Shown piece by piece: positions 1 through 6,118 of a stretch of 30,903 bases of DNA (its first letter is position 1; every line of letters starts with the position of its first letter). Under the pieces are notes generated by a model, which was given only the letters and a program-made list of their open reading frames with translations, was not told where the DNA came from and made no database searches. Source of the stretch: an uncultured Collinsella sp. (lineage in GTDB: Bacteria > Actinomycetota > Coriobacteriia > Coriobacteriales > Coriobacteriaceae). Location of the stretch: contig CABRHW010000025.1 in the NCBI GenBank assembly GCA_902470765.1, forward strand, positions 1-30,903, written 5' to 3'. A program made the translations under genes and the position numbers.

Positions 1-87
1 GCGGGCGTGGCGGAATTGGCAGACGCGTACGGTTCAGGTCCGTATGGGGGCAACCCCATGAAGGTTCAAGTCCTTTCGCCCGCACCA
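1..87 (+). tRNA. tRNA-Leu (anticodon CAG)
   Basis: Complete class II tRNA. The acceptor stem GCGGGCG pairs with CGCCCGC, followed by discriminator A and an encoded CCA at 85-87. The anticodon loop TTCAGGT sits in a TACGG/CCGTA stem and gives anticodon CAG (reads CUG). The long variable arm TGGGGGCAACCCCA is typical of tRNA-Leu. The gene begins at the first base of the window, so its promoter lies outside. A copy of its 3' end recurs 189 bp downstream. Confidence 0.97.
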
Positions 88-94
88 TTGATTG

Positions 95-123
95 AAAGAG
101 CTCCCAGCAATGGGAGCTTTTTT
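95..123 (+). terminator. Intrinsic terminator of tRNA-Leu
   Basis: AGCTCCCA (99-106), loop GCAA, TGGGAGCT (111-118), then a run of T to 123. The spacer and terminator are repeated almost exactly at 284-312, behind the tRNA-tail element. Confidence 0.9.
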
Positions 124-128
124 GTTAT

Positions 129-276
129 GGGCCCGTCGCAGGGACTTGAACCTGTGAAGGAGCGAGCGTAAAGAAAACGCGGAGCGTTTTTAGCGAGCTG
201 GCGAGGACGCCGGCAGGCGGCCGATGCCGGTGCGGATCCGCGAAGCGGATACGCGGACGTCCTTTCGCCCGCACCA
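129..276 (+). repeat. tRNA-tail palindromic element, Leu copy
   Basis: The left end (about 129-153) contains GGGACTTGAACCT, close to the reverse complement of the T-arm of the adjacent tRNA-Leu. The core has three hairpins: A, AAAACGC/GCGTTTT at 174-190; B, GGACGCC/GGCGGCC around loop GGCA at 205-222; C, ATCCGC/GCGGAT around GAA at 236-250. The right end (259-276) is a direct copy of the last 18 nt of the tRNA, including CCA. The distance from CCA to CCA is 189 bp. No protein is encoded. It is one of four copies in this window, each behind a tRNA gene. It could be a mobile repeat, a structured RNA or both; the sequence alone does not decide. Confidence 0.85.
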
Positions 277-283
277 TGGATTG

Positions 284-312
284 AAAGAGCTCCCAGCAAT
301 GGGAGCTTTTTT
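284..312 (+). terminator. Second copy of the tRNA-Leu terminator
   Basis: The same GCTCCCA-GCAA-TGGGAGC hairpin and T-run as at 95-123. It was duplicated together with the tRNA 3' end and is offset by 189 bp. Confidence 0.85.
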
Positions 313-375
313 GTTATGCACGATCTCCTTGGACGGGTATCCTAATGCCAACGTGTGCCTATCAGAGGAGAGACC

Positions 376-1314
376 ATGCTGTTTTCCGGTATCATCGCCG
401 CCCTTACCAGCCTTTTGATTCCCATCATCATCCTGTTGTTGCTGCTCCCCAACGCCTGCTACGTCGTTGAGCAGCAGCACGCTGTGATCATCGAGCGCTT
501 GGGTAAGTTCAATCGTATCGTCAACGCGGGCTTCCACGTGAAGGTGCCCGTGATTGACCGCAAGGCCGCCACGGTGAGTCTGCGCACCATGAAAAATGGT
601 TTTGGCATCGACGTTAAGACCCAGGACAACGTGACCATCGGCCTTGAGGTCTCCGCTCAGTACCACGTGAGCTACGACATGGGCGCCGGCCCGGCAGATT
701 CGGGCATCTACAAGAGCTACTACATGCTGCAGGAGCCCGTCGACCAGATGCGTGACTTCATCACCGACGCCCTGCGCTCTTCGATTCCTGTCTACACACT
801 CGATGAGGTCTTTGCCAAGAAGGATGACATCGCCAAGGATGTCAACGCTACCGTTTCCGAGCAGATGGCCGCCTACGGCTTCACCCTCGTGTCGACGCTC
901 ATCACCAAAATCGCACTGCCGACCGAGGTTGAGAACTCCATGAACGACATCAACGCCGCCCAGCGCAAGCGCGCTGCGGCACAGGAGCTCGCCGAGGCAG
1001 ACCGCATCAAGCGCGTCACCGAGGCGACCGCCGAGGCTGAGGCGATGGAAAAGGCAGGCGAAGGCATCGCCAACCAGCGCAAAGCTATCGCGTTGGGCAT
1101 CAAGGATTCGCTCGAGATTATCCAGGAGACAGGCGTTGGCAACGATGAGGCCAACCAGCTGTTCATGTTTACGCAGTGGACCGAGATGATGACGGAGTTC
1201 GCACGTACGGGCAAAAACTCGACGGTCGTGTTGCCGAGCGACTTCTCGCAGTCGGCCTCTATGTTCGAGCAGATGCTGGCTGCCGGCAAAGTTCAAAACG
1301 ATTCGAAGGAGTAG
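376..1314 (+). CDS. SPFH/band-7 family membrane protein
   Basis: 312-residue stomatin/prohibitin-type (SPFH) protein. One hydrophobic N-terminal segment (about residues 5-25) is followed by the band-7 start VVEQQHAVIIERLGKF and a long SPFH domain. An Ala/Glu-rich helix follows (about 195-245, with AAAQELAEADRIKRVTEATA), as in QmcA/HflK-like proteins that oligomerise at the membrane and organise microdomains or modulate proteases. I chose ATG at 376 because GAGGAG lies 5 nt upstream; a GTG at 355 is in frame but has no ribosome site. The stop is 6 nt before rlmH, so the two are probably co-transcribed. No NfeD partner is visible next to it. The family assignment is firm; the precise role is unknown. 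Confidence 0.9.
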   Translation: MLFSGIIAALTSLLIPIIILLLLLPNACYVVEQQHAVIIERLGKFNRIVNAGFHVKVPVIDRKAATVSLRTMKNGFGIDVKTQDNVTIGLEVSAQYHVSYDMGAGPADSGIYKSYYMLQEPVDQMRDFITDALRSSIPVYTLDEVFAKKDDIAKDVNATVSEQMAAYGFTLVSTLITKIALPTEVENSMNDINAAQRKRAAAQELAEADRIKRVTEATAEAEAMEKAGEGIANQRKAIALGIKDSLEIIQETGVGNDEANQLFMFTQWTEMMTEFARTGKNSTVVLPSDFSQSASMFEQMLAAGKVQNDSKE

Positions 1315-1320
1315 GCGCGC

Positions 1321-1791
1321 GTGAAATACACCGTCGTTTGTGTTGGTAAGCTCAAGGAGCGCTTTTGGAAGGACGCGTGCGCTGAGTACACCAAGCGTCT
1401 GGGTGCCTATGCCAAGGTGGATATCCGCGAGGTGGCCGATATCGACCCGGCTAAGGCGGGCGGTGTGGATGCTGCGCGTGACAAGGAGGGGGCGGCGATT
1501 CTTGCTGCCTTGCCGTCTCGAGCGCATGTGATCTTGCTGGCCATTGAGGGCAAGGAGCGTTCGAGTGAGGAGCTCTCGGCGAGGCTCGACGATCTTATGC
1601 TGCGAGGTAGTAGCGACATTGCCTTTGTAATCGGCGGTTCGGACGGCGTGAGTGATGAGGTGCGCGCCCGCGCCGACGAGATGCTCAGCTTTGGGCGCAT
1701 TACCTTGCCGCACAACCTGGCGCGCGTGGTGCTGCTGGAGCAGATCTACCGCGCCTGCAAGATTAGCCGTGGCGAGCCGTATCACAAGTAG
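1321..1791 (+). CDS. rlmH: 23S rRNA (pseudouridine-1915-N3)-methyltransferase RlmH
   Basis: 156 residues, the usual size of RlmH. This SPOUT-class methyltransferase acts on pseudouridine 1915 of helix 69 in the assembled 70S ribosome, using S-adenosylmethionine. Visible signatures are the N-terminal VVCVGKLKERFW, the knot motif FVIGGSDG (about residues 100-107), and the C-terminal LPHNLARVVLLEQIYRA ending in RGEPYHK, which is highly conserved in the family. The start is GTG at 1321. Its short distance from the SPFH gene implies an operon, and no promoter is evident in the 6-nt gap. The assignment is secure. Confidence 0.96.
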   Translation: MKYTVVCVGKLKERFWKDACAEYTKRLGAYAKVDIREVADIDPAKAGGVDAARDKEGAAILAALPSRAHVILLAIEGKERSSEELSARLDDLMLRGSSDIAFVIGGSDGVSDEVRARADEMLSFGRITLPHNLARVVLLEQIYRACKISRGEPYHK

Positions 1792-1865
1792 GTCGGCAAT
1801 ACGAAACAATAGCGTGGGACAATGACTTTCGTTTTTGAGGAACGCATCTGAAAGGACTGTGTGAT

Positions 1866-2636
1866 ATGAAGATCGGATTTGTCGGTTTTGGCAATATGGC
1901 GAGTGCTATGGCCGATGGCTGGATTGCCGCCGGCGTGGCCGCGGGCGACATGTGCGCCTGCGCAGGCCGCTACGATGCTTTGGTCGAGCGTTGCGAGGTG
2001 CGCGGCATGGTCGCCTGCCACGATGCCGCCGAGGTTGTCGCCGCATCCGATATCGTGGTCGCTGCGGTCAAACCGTACATGATCGAGAAGGTATTCGCCC
2101 CGCTCAAGGGTGCTCTTGCCAAAAAGGTCGTTCTGTCGGTTGCCTGGACCTGGGACAGTGCCAAGTGGGAGCAGGTCCTGCCGGGCGTCGCGCATATCTC
2201 GACGGTGCCCAACACGCCGGTTTCGGTGGGCGAGGGCGTCATCGCCTGCGAGAAGGCTTCGACGCTTAACGACGAGCAGCGTGCTGTGGTGCTCGACCTG
2301 CTCGGTAAGCTTGGCGCTGTCGTCGAGCTCGACACAAGCCTGCTGTTTGTGGGCGGCACGGTGGGTGGTTGCGCTCCGGCGTTTGTCGCCATGGCAATCG
2401 AGGCCCTGGGCGATGCGGCGGTCAAGCACGGTATCCCGCGTGCGGATGCTTATCGCATTGTGAGCCAGATGGTGCTGGGTACGGCAAAGCTGCAGCTCGC
2501 AACCGGTCAGCATCCCTCAGCGATGAAGGATGCCGTATGCTCGCCCGGCGGTGCCACCATCAAGGGCGTCGTTGCACTCGAGGACGCCGGCATGCGCAGC
2601 GCCCTGGTCAAGGCAATCGACGCAACCCTCCAGTAA
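1866..2636 (+). CDS. proC: Pyrroline-5-carboxylate reductase
   Basis: 256 residues. It catalyses the last step of proline synthesis, NAD(P)H-dependent reduction of 1-pyrroline-5-carboxylate, in the cytosol. The Rossmann start KIGFVGFGNMASAMADGW is clear. VPNTPVSVGEGV and the C-terminal signature HPSAMKDAVCSPGGATIKGV with LEDAGMRSALV match ProC. The segment VGGCAPAFVAMAIEAL replaces the more common SGSGPAYV form, so this is a somewhat divergent member. GAAAGGACTG lies about 8 nt before the ATG. No proA or proB is nearby. A palindromic element begins 7 nt after the stop. Confidence 0.93.
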   Translation: MKIGFVGFGNMASAMADGWIAAGVAAGDMCACAGRYDALVERCEVRGMVACHDAAEVVAASDIVVAAVKPYMIEKVFAPLKGALAKKVVLSVAWTWDSAKWEQVLPGVAHISTVPNTPVSVGEGVIACEKASTLNDEQRAVVLDLLGKLGAVVELDTSLLFVGGTVGGCAPAFVAMAIEALGDAAVKHGIPRADAYRIVSQMVLGTAKLQLATGQHPSAMKDAVCSPGGATIKGVVALEDAGMRSALVKAIDATLQ

Positions 2637-2642
2637 AACCGA

Positions 2643-2789
2643 CCAAAAAAGGGACAGTTTATTTTGGCAGGTTTTTCCTGCGGTTTTGTCCTTTTAGCGA
2701 AAAGTGCCCCGCAACTGGCTCAATTCCAGTTGCGGGGCACTTGCGTTTGCCCAGATAAAACCGACCAAAATAAACCTGTCCCTTTTTGG
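2643..2789. repeat. MITE-like nested palindrome with GGGACAG terminal repeats
   Basis: Two 25-nt arms at 2643-2667 and 2765-2789 are reverse complements apart from a one-base insertion and a one-base deletion. They contain GGGACAG and TTTATTTTGG. Between them is a perfect 17-bp hairpin (2702-2718 with 2726-2742, arm AAGTGCCCCGCAACTGG). There is no ORF. The 147-bp unit fits a non-autonomous mobile or REP-like repeat between proC and the minus-strand small gene, whose stop codon is 5 nt away. It may also end transcription from either side. Confidence 0.75.
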
Positions 2790-2793
2790 CAGG

Positions 2794-2967
2794 TTAGTCC
2801 CAGAAGCTGTCTTCTTCGTCCTCGGACTTGGGGCCGCGGTCGACATACATCTTATGGGTGCGCTTCTCCATTACAAAGGCAATAATCGCAAACAGCAGGA
2901 TGCCGCCGGCGAAAAGGATGGCAAAACCGGTGCGGGTGCCAAACAAAAAGGAAAAAACTGCGTCCAT
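2794..2967 (-). CDS. Small single-span membrane protein (57 residues)
   Basis: A complete minus-strand reading frame of 57 codons. It begins MDAVFSFLFGTRTGFAILFA and has one hydrophobic helix (about residues 14-33), a basic juxtamembrane stretch (MEKRTHKMY) and a strongly acidic C-terminus (SEDEEDSFWD). AGAAGG lies 7 nt before the ATG. Clean start, stop, ribosome site and membrane topology make it a likely real gene despite its size. Predicted topology is N-out/C-in by the positive-inside rule. It is divergent from serS and shares the 2968-3078 promoter region with it. I do not recognise a function. Confidence 0.75.
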   Translation of the reverse strand: MDAVFSFLFGTRTGFAILFAGGILLFAIIAFVMEKRTHKMYVDRGPKSEDEEDSFWD

Positions 2968-2991
2968 TGGGTGCCTTCTTGCGTAGTTGAG

Positions 2992-3021
2992 TTGGGTCGT
3001 AAACGCTCATAAGTATATACT
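2992..3021 (+). promoter_or_regulatory. Candidate serS promoter
   Basis: TTGGGT (2992-2997), 18-nt spacer, TATACT (3016-3021). The -10 lies inside a perfect 12-bp palindrome AAGTATATACTT (3011-3022). A second palindrome, GGTTGCAACC, is at 3039-3048. No T-box leader is present in the short 5' region. Confidence 0.45.
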
Positions 3022-3078
3022 TGCCCATACATGTACAAGGTTGCAACCTAAATGGAATGTATATCGCCGGAGGATCTA

Positions 3079-4362
3079 ATGCTTGATATCAAGTTTGTTC
3101 GCGAGAACCCCGATGCCATCGATGTCGCCATGGCTAACCGCCAGACGTCTTGGGATCGCGAGAAGTTCTTTGAGCTCGACGACGAGCGTCGTGCCGTCAT
3201 CACCGAGGTTGAGGAACTTCAAGCCACGCGCAATGCCGAGTCCAAGAAGATCGGCGCCCTGATGAAGGAGGGCAAGAAGGACGAGGCCGAGGCCGCCAAG
3301 GAGGCCGTGCGCGCCGTCAACGAGAAGATTGACGGTCTGGCCGAGCGCCGCACCGCCCTCGAGCAGGAGCAGTACGACTTCATGGCTCACCTGCCCAACA
3401 TTCCCTGCGAGGCCACGCCGTACGGCAAGGACGAGGACGAGAACATCGAGCGCCGTCGTTGGGGCACCCCGCGCGAGTTCGACTTCGACTTTAAGCCGCA
3501 CTGGGATCTGGGCACCGACCTCGACATCCTTGACTTCGAGCGCGGCAACAAGCTCTCCGGCAGCCGCTTCACCGTTCTCGGTGGCGCCGGCGCCCGTCTT
3601 GAGCGCGCCCTCATCAACTTCTTCCTCGATACGCACACCAGCCGTGGTTTTAAGGAGTGGTGGCCGCCCATCGTCGTCAAGCGTCAGACCATGTTCGGCA
3701 CGGGCCAGCTGCCCAAGTTCGAGGACGACGCCTATCACGTCTCGGGCGACAACTTCCTGATCCCCACCGCCGAGGTCGTGCTCACCAACCTGCACGCCGG
3801 TGAGGTCCTCGACGCCGACACCCTGCCGCGCCGCTACACCGCCTTCACCCCCTGCTTCCGCGAGGAGGCCGGTTCCGCCGGTCGCGATACCCGTGGCATC
3901 ATCCGTCAGCACGAGTTCGACAAGGTCGAGATGGTCAAGTTCGCTAAGCCGGAGGAGTCCGACGAGGAGCTCGAGAGCATGACCGCCGAGGCCGAGTACC
4001 TGCTGCAGCAGCTGGGCCTTCCGTATCGCGTGATTAGCCTGTGCACCGGCGACTTGGGCTTCTCTGCCCGTCAGACCTACGACATCGAGGTCTGGCTGCC
4101 GAGCTACAACGCCTACAAGGAGATCAGCTCCTGCTCCAACTGCGGTGACTTCCAGGCTCGCCGCGCCAACATCAAGTATCGCGACCCCGAGAACTTCAAG
4201 GGTTCGCGCTATCTGCACACCCTCAACGGTTCCGGCCTGCCGGCTGGCCGTACCATGGCTGCCATTCTGGAGAACTACCAGAACGCCGACGGCACCATCA
4301 CGATCCCCGAGGTCCTGCGTCCCTACATGGGCGGCCTCGAGAAGATCGAGCCGGTCGCGTAA
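3079..4362 (+). CDS. serS: Seryl-tRNA synthetase
   Basis: 427 residues, normal for bacterial SerRS, a class II synthetase that charges tRNA-Ser (one such tRNA is at 8653). The N-terminal helical arm (about residues 28-105, rich in Glu/Lys/Ala) is the coiled coil that grips the long variable arm. Motif 2 appears as CFREEAGSAGRDTRGIIRQH with EFDKVE. Motif 3 appears as LNGSGLPAGRTMAAILENYQ. The C-terminus has ITIPEVLRPYMGG. I chose ATG at 3079, with CGGAGGA 4-5 nt upstream; an earlier in-frame codon at 3052 lacks a ribosome site. It is transcribed alone and followed by a hairpin at 4386. Confidence 0.97.
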   Translation: MLDIKFVRENPDAIDVAMANRQTSWDREKFFELDDERRAVITEVEELQATRNAESKKIGALMKEGKKDEAEAAKEAVRAVNEKIDGLAERRTALEQEQYDFMAHLPNIPCEATPYGKDEDENIERRRWGTPREFDFDFKPHWDLGTDLDILDFERGNKLSGSRFTVLGGAGARLERALINFFLDTHTSRGFKEWWPPIVVKRQTMFGTGQLPKFEDDAYHVSGDNFLIPTAEVVLTNLHAGEVLDADTLPRRYTAFTPCFREEAGSAGRDTRGIIRQHEFDKVEMVKFAKPEESDEELESMTAEAEYLLQQLGLPYRVISLCTGDLGFSARQTYDIEVWLPSYNAYKEISSCSNCGDFQARRANIKYRDPENFKGSRYLHTLNGSGLPAGRTMAAILENYQNADGTITIPEVLRPYMGGLEKIEPVA

Positions 4363-4385
4363 CTTGGCTGCATAGGCGATATGCA

Positions 4386-4413
4386 AGGGAGCTCCTTCGG
4401 GGGCGCCCTATTT
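4386..4413 (+). terminator. Probable serS terminator
   Basis: AGGGAGCTCC (4386-4395), TTCG tetraloop, GGGGCGCCCT (4400-4409), with one A/G mismatch. The following T-tract is short (ATTT), so termination may be partial. Confidence 0.6.
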
Positions 4414-4462
4414 CGTGCGCAGGTCCATACCATGCCGTGCGGACAGCTCAATAGAAAACACA

Positions 4463-4502
4463 CGAACAACTGTTCTGTATACAGCAATCTACCTGCTATG
4501 CT
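4463..4502 (+). promoter_or_regulatory. LexA (SOS) box-like site over a promoter
   Basis: CGAACAACTGTTCT (4463-4476) fits the Gram-positive LexA consensus CGAAC-N4-GTTCG at 9 of 10 defined positions, with a perfect GAAC/GTTC dyad. It overlaps the expected -35 of a promoter with -10 TATGCT (4497-4502). A perfect palindrome CTGTATACAG (4475-4484) abuts it. Repression by LexA is inferred from position. Confidence 0.55.
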
Positions 4503-4535
4503 TTTGCTAAATAAGAGCGAGAGAAAGGGGACGCG

Positions 4536-4913
4536 ATGGAGCTGTTTGATGATCGGGTGGTTTTGTTTGAGAGCGACGAGGGCGGGGAGTACCTGCTTGT
4601 AACGTGTGAGCCGTCTGGCATGGGTGGCCTGGTGGTTCGACAGACGAGCGGGGGTCCGTTGACCCAATGGTGCTTTGAGGAGTCGCCTCATGTGGTTGAG
4701 ACGTTTGTGGCGCACGAGGGGCTTGTGGCCCTGGAGCATTTCTATGGGGTCCGGACATCTAACCAGGTTGCTCGCATGTTGAGTATCTCGTTTGCCGATT
4801 ATGATTGTGCCCAGCGGGTGAGATCGCTCCTGAGGGAACTTGATGCTAAGTTTGACGTGATCGAAAAGCCAATCGATCGTACGGGGAACGACGGTATATG
4901 CGGAGCAGCATGA
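4536..4913 (+). CDS. Hypothetical protein, possibly SOS-controlled
   Basis: 125 residues, no family recognised. It is acidic and globular, without a signal peptide or membrane segment. Visible features are a beta-rich N-terminal half (LFDDRVVLFESDEGGEYLLV) and a C-terminal helix (YDCAQRVRSLLRELDAKFDV). AAAGGGG sits 5 nt before the ATG. The reading frame is bounded upstream by its own promoter with a LexA-like box and downstream by the tRNA-Arg array. It is monocistronic. A damage-response role is suggested only by the operator-like site; no nuclease, polymerase or inhibitor motif is visible. Confidence 0.75.
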   Translation: MELFDDRVVLFESDEGGEYLLVTCEPSGMGGLVVRQTSGGPLTQWCFEESPHVVETFVAHEGLVALEHFYGVRTSNQVARMLSISFADYDCAQRVRSLLRELDAKFDVIEKPIDRTGNDGICGAA

Positions 4914-4949
4914 CAAGACTGCGTTCCACAAAAAAGTTTGAAATTGTGC

Positions 4950-4978
4950 TTGACTCCAATAAGCTAAAGTGGTTTTAT
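4950..4978 (+). promoter_or_regulatory. Promoter of tRNA-Arg copy 1
   Basis: TTGACT (4950-4955), 17-nt spacer, TTTTAT (4973-4978). The tRNA 5' end is 12 nt downstream. Confidence 0.7.
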
Positions 4979-4990
4979 ATGTCTTGCGCT

Positions 4991-5067
4991 GCGGCGTTAC
5001 CTCAGCTGGATAGAGGGTCTGACTACGAATCAGAACGTCATAGGTTCGAATCCTATACGCCGCACCA
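4991..5067 (+). tRNA. tRNA-Arg (anticodon ACG), copy 1
   Basis: 77 nt with encoded CCA. The acceptor is GCGGCGT/ACGCCGC and the anticodon loop CTACGAA within TCTGA/TCAGA gives ACG, whose first base is presumably edited to inosine to read CGN codons. It is identical to the copies at 5423 and 5689. A terminator and a complete tRNA-tail element follow. Confidence 0.97.
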
Positions 5068-5077
5068 ATTGAAATTG

Positions 5078-5106
5078 AAAGCCTCCGGCAACGGGGGCTT
5101 TTCTTT
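5078..5106 (+). terminator. Terminator of tRNA-Arg copy 1
   Basis: AAAGCCTCCG, loop GCAA, CGGGGGCTTTT followed by CTTTT. Confidence 0.85.
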
Positions 5107-5110
5107 TATG

Positions 5111-5258
5111 GCAGCACCGCATGGATTCGAACCTCGTTCGAGGCGCGGGCGTCAAGAAAACGCGGAGCGTTTTTAGCCCGCGGGCGAGCGCGCCGGCAGG
5201 CGGGCGAAGCCGGTGCGGATCCGCGAAGCGGATGCGCGGAATCCTATACGCCGCACCA
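5111..5258 (+). repeat. tRNA-tail palindromic element, Arg copy 1
   Basis: The left end has ATGGATTCGAACC, the reverse complement of the tRNA-Arg T-arm region. The core has hairpin A (AAAACGC/GCGTTTT, 5157-5173) enclosed by a GC stem, hairpin B (GCGCGCC/GGCGGGC around GGCA, 5188-5205) and hairpin C (ATCCGC/GCGGAT around GAA). The right end is AATCCTATACGCCGCACCA, a direct copy of the tRNA-Arg tail. CCA-to-CCA distance is 191 bp. It is followed by a slightly diverged copy of the local terminator. Confidence 0.87.
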
Positions 5259-5268
5259 ATCGAACTTG

Positions 5269-5300
5269 AAGCCTCCGTGCAACGGGGGCTTTTCTTTTTT
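5269..5300 (+). terminator. Second, diverged terminator behind Arg element 1
   Basis: AAGCCTCCGTGCAACGGGGG followed by CTTTTC and six T. It differs from the first copy by a few bases, so this duplication is older than the one at Arg copy 3. Confidence 0.75.
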
Positions 5301-5304
5301 GGAA

Positions 5305-5344
5305 ACCATGCATGGATTCGAACCTCGGTCGAGGCGTGAGCGTC
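5305..5344 (+). repeat. Truncated left end of a tRNA-tail element
   Basis: Begins ACCATGCATGGATTCGAACC and continues with GAGGCGTGAGCGTC, like the left end of the full elements. It then diverges with no core and no right end. It sits behind the second terminator, as a further element would. Confidence 0.7.
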
Positions 5345-5381
5345 TTAATCATCACTTCGTAAAATTTTTCCAAATTGTCGC

Positions 5382-5410
5382 TTGACCCATCGAGGGGTCA
5401 CGTGCATAAT
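5382..5410 (+). promoter_or_regulatory. Promoter of tRNA-Arg copy 2
   Basis: TTGACC (5382-5387), 17-nt spacer, CATAAT (5405-5410). The same motif and spacing occur before copy 3. Confidence 0.8.
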
Positions 5411-5422
5411 AATCCGTGCGTT

Positions 5423-5499
5423 GCGGCGTTACCTCAGCTGGATAGAGGGTCTGACTACGAATCAGAACGTCATAGGTTCGAATCCTATACGCCGCACCA
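5423..5499 (+). tRNA. tRNA-Arg (anticodon ACG), copy 2
   Basis: Same 77-nt sequence as copies 1 and 3, with encoded CCA. This copy has a terminator but no tail element behind it, and so serves as the unoccupied comparison site. Confidence 0.97.
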
Positions 5500-5508
5500 A
5501 CTGAACTT

Positions 5509-5535
5509 TAAAGCCTCCGGTAACGGAGGCTTTTC
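5509..5535 (+). terminator. Terminator of tRNA-Arg copy 2
   Basis: AAAGCCTCCG, loop GTAA, CGGAGGCTTTT, then CTT. The stem is perfect, unlike the G-rich right arm at copies 1 and 3. Confidence 0.85.
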
Positions 5536-5647
5536 TTATATGTCGACATACTTGAGGAGTTGCTTTCGCCGTGTTTGAAAGTATCGAGTCGGTCGACTGC
5601 ATCAAATGAGTAAAAATCAAATTCGATAACTTTTTTTGAAAAAATGC

Positions 5648-5676
5648 TTGACCATTATTCAGTCCCTGTGCATAAT
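5648..5676 (+). promoter_or_regulatory. Promoter of tRNA-Arg copy 3
   Basis: TTGACC (5648-5653), 17-nt spacer, CATAAT (5671-5676). Confidence 0.8.
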
Positions 5677-5688
5677 AATCAACAAGTC

Positions 5689-5765
5689 GCGGCGTTACCT
5701 CAGCTGGATAGAGGGTCTGACTACGAATCAGAACGTCATAGGTTCGAATCCTATACGCCGCACCA
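5689..5765 (+). tRNA. tRNA-Arg (anticodon ACG), copy 3
   Basis: Same 77-nt tRNA-Arg(ACG) with encoded CCA. Its last 20 bases plus the spacer and terminator (5746-5804) are repeated exactly at 5936-5994, 190 bp downstream. Confidence 0.97.
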
Positions 5766-5774
5766 TTTGAGATT

Positions 5775-5804
5775 AAAGCTCCCGGCAACGGGGGCTTTTC
5801 TTTT
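5775..5804 (+). terminator. Terminator of tRNA-Arg copy 3
   Basis: AAAGCTCCCG, loop GCAA, CGGGGGCTTTT, then CTTTT. Confidence 0.85.
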
Positions 5805-5810
5805 ACGTAA

Positions 5811-5955
5811 ACACCGCATGGATTCGAACCTCGGTCGAGGCGCGGGCGTAAAGAAAACGCGGAGCGTTTTTAGCCCGCGGGCGAGCACGCCGGCAGGCGG
5901 GCGAAGCCGGTGCGGATCCGCGCAGCGGATGCGCGGAATCCTATACGCCGCACCA
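5811..5955 (+). repeat. tRNA-tail palindromic element, Arg copy 3
   Basis: Left end CACCGCATGGATTCGAACC. Hairpin A (5854-5870) is enclosed by a perfect 7-bp stem CGCGGGC/GCCCGCG (5841-5847 with 5873-5879). Hairpin B is GCACGCC/GGCGGGC at 5885-5902. Hairpin C is ATCCGC/GCGGAT around GCA. The right end duplicates the tRNA-Arg tail through CCA. It is nearly identical to the Arg copy 1 core. The exact 59-bp flanking direct repeat suggests a recent event. Confidence 0.88.
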
Positions 5956-5964
5956 TTTGAGATT

Positions 5965-5994
5965 AAAGCTCCCGGCAACGGGGGCTTTTCTTTT
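5965..5994 (+). terminator. Second copy of the tRNA-Arg 3 terminator
   Basis: Identical in sequence to 5775-5804. Confidence 0.85.
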
Positions 5995-6118
5995 GCGCCA
6001 GCTTGAGTGCTTTCGTCCAAAGGGACGATTTCCTGTCGACTCGTGTAAGATTCCGAGTAGATGTCGCGACTTATTCGCGACCACTCCTTCTTCAAGCGAC
6101 CGATCAGGGTGATATTCC

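Noticed and set aside
129..276. tRNA pseudogenes inside the tail elements
   Set aside because: Only the T-arm and acceptor 3' side are copied. No D-arm or anticodon arm exists, and the core hairpins do not form a tRNA fold, so they are annotated as repeat elements.
190..1809. Long minus-strand open frame (539 codons) across the SPFH and rlmH genes
   Set aside because: It is a codon-bias shadow in high-G+C sequence: His/Arg/Leu-rich product, no ribosome site, and opposite to two well-identified genes. The same holds for long antisense frames over serS, the PhoBR pair, yhgE and hisS.
2968..3078. T-box riboswitch before serS (and likewise before hisS)
   Set aside because: The leaders are short and contain no T-box core sequence or specifier stem.
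4991..5765. CRISPR-like array
   Set aside because: The repeated units are tRNA-Arg genes and their flanking elements. There are no short regularly spaced repeats with unique spacers and no cas genes.
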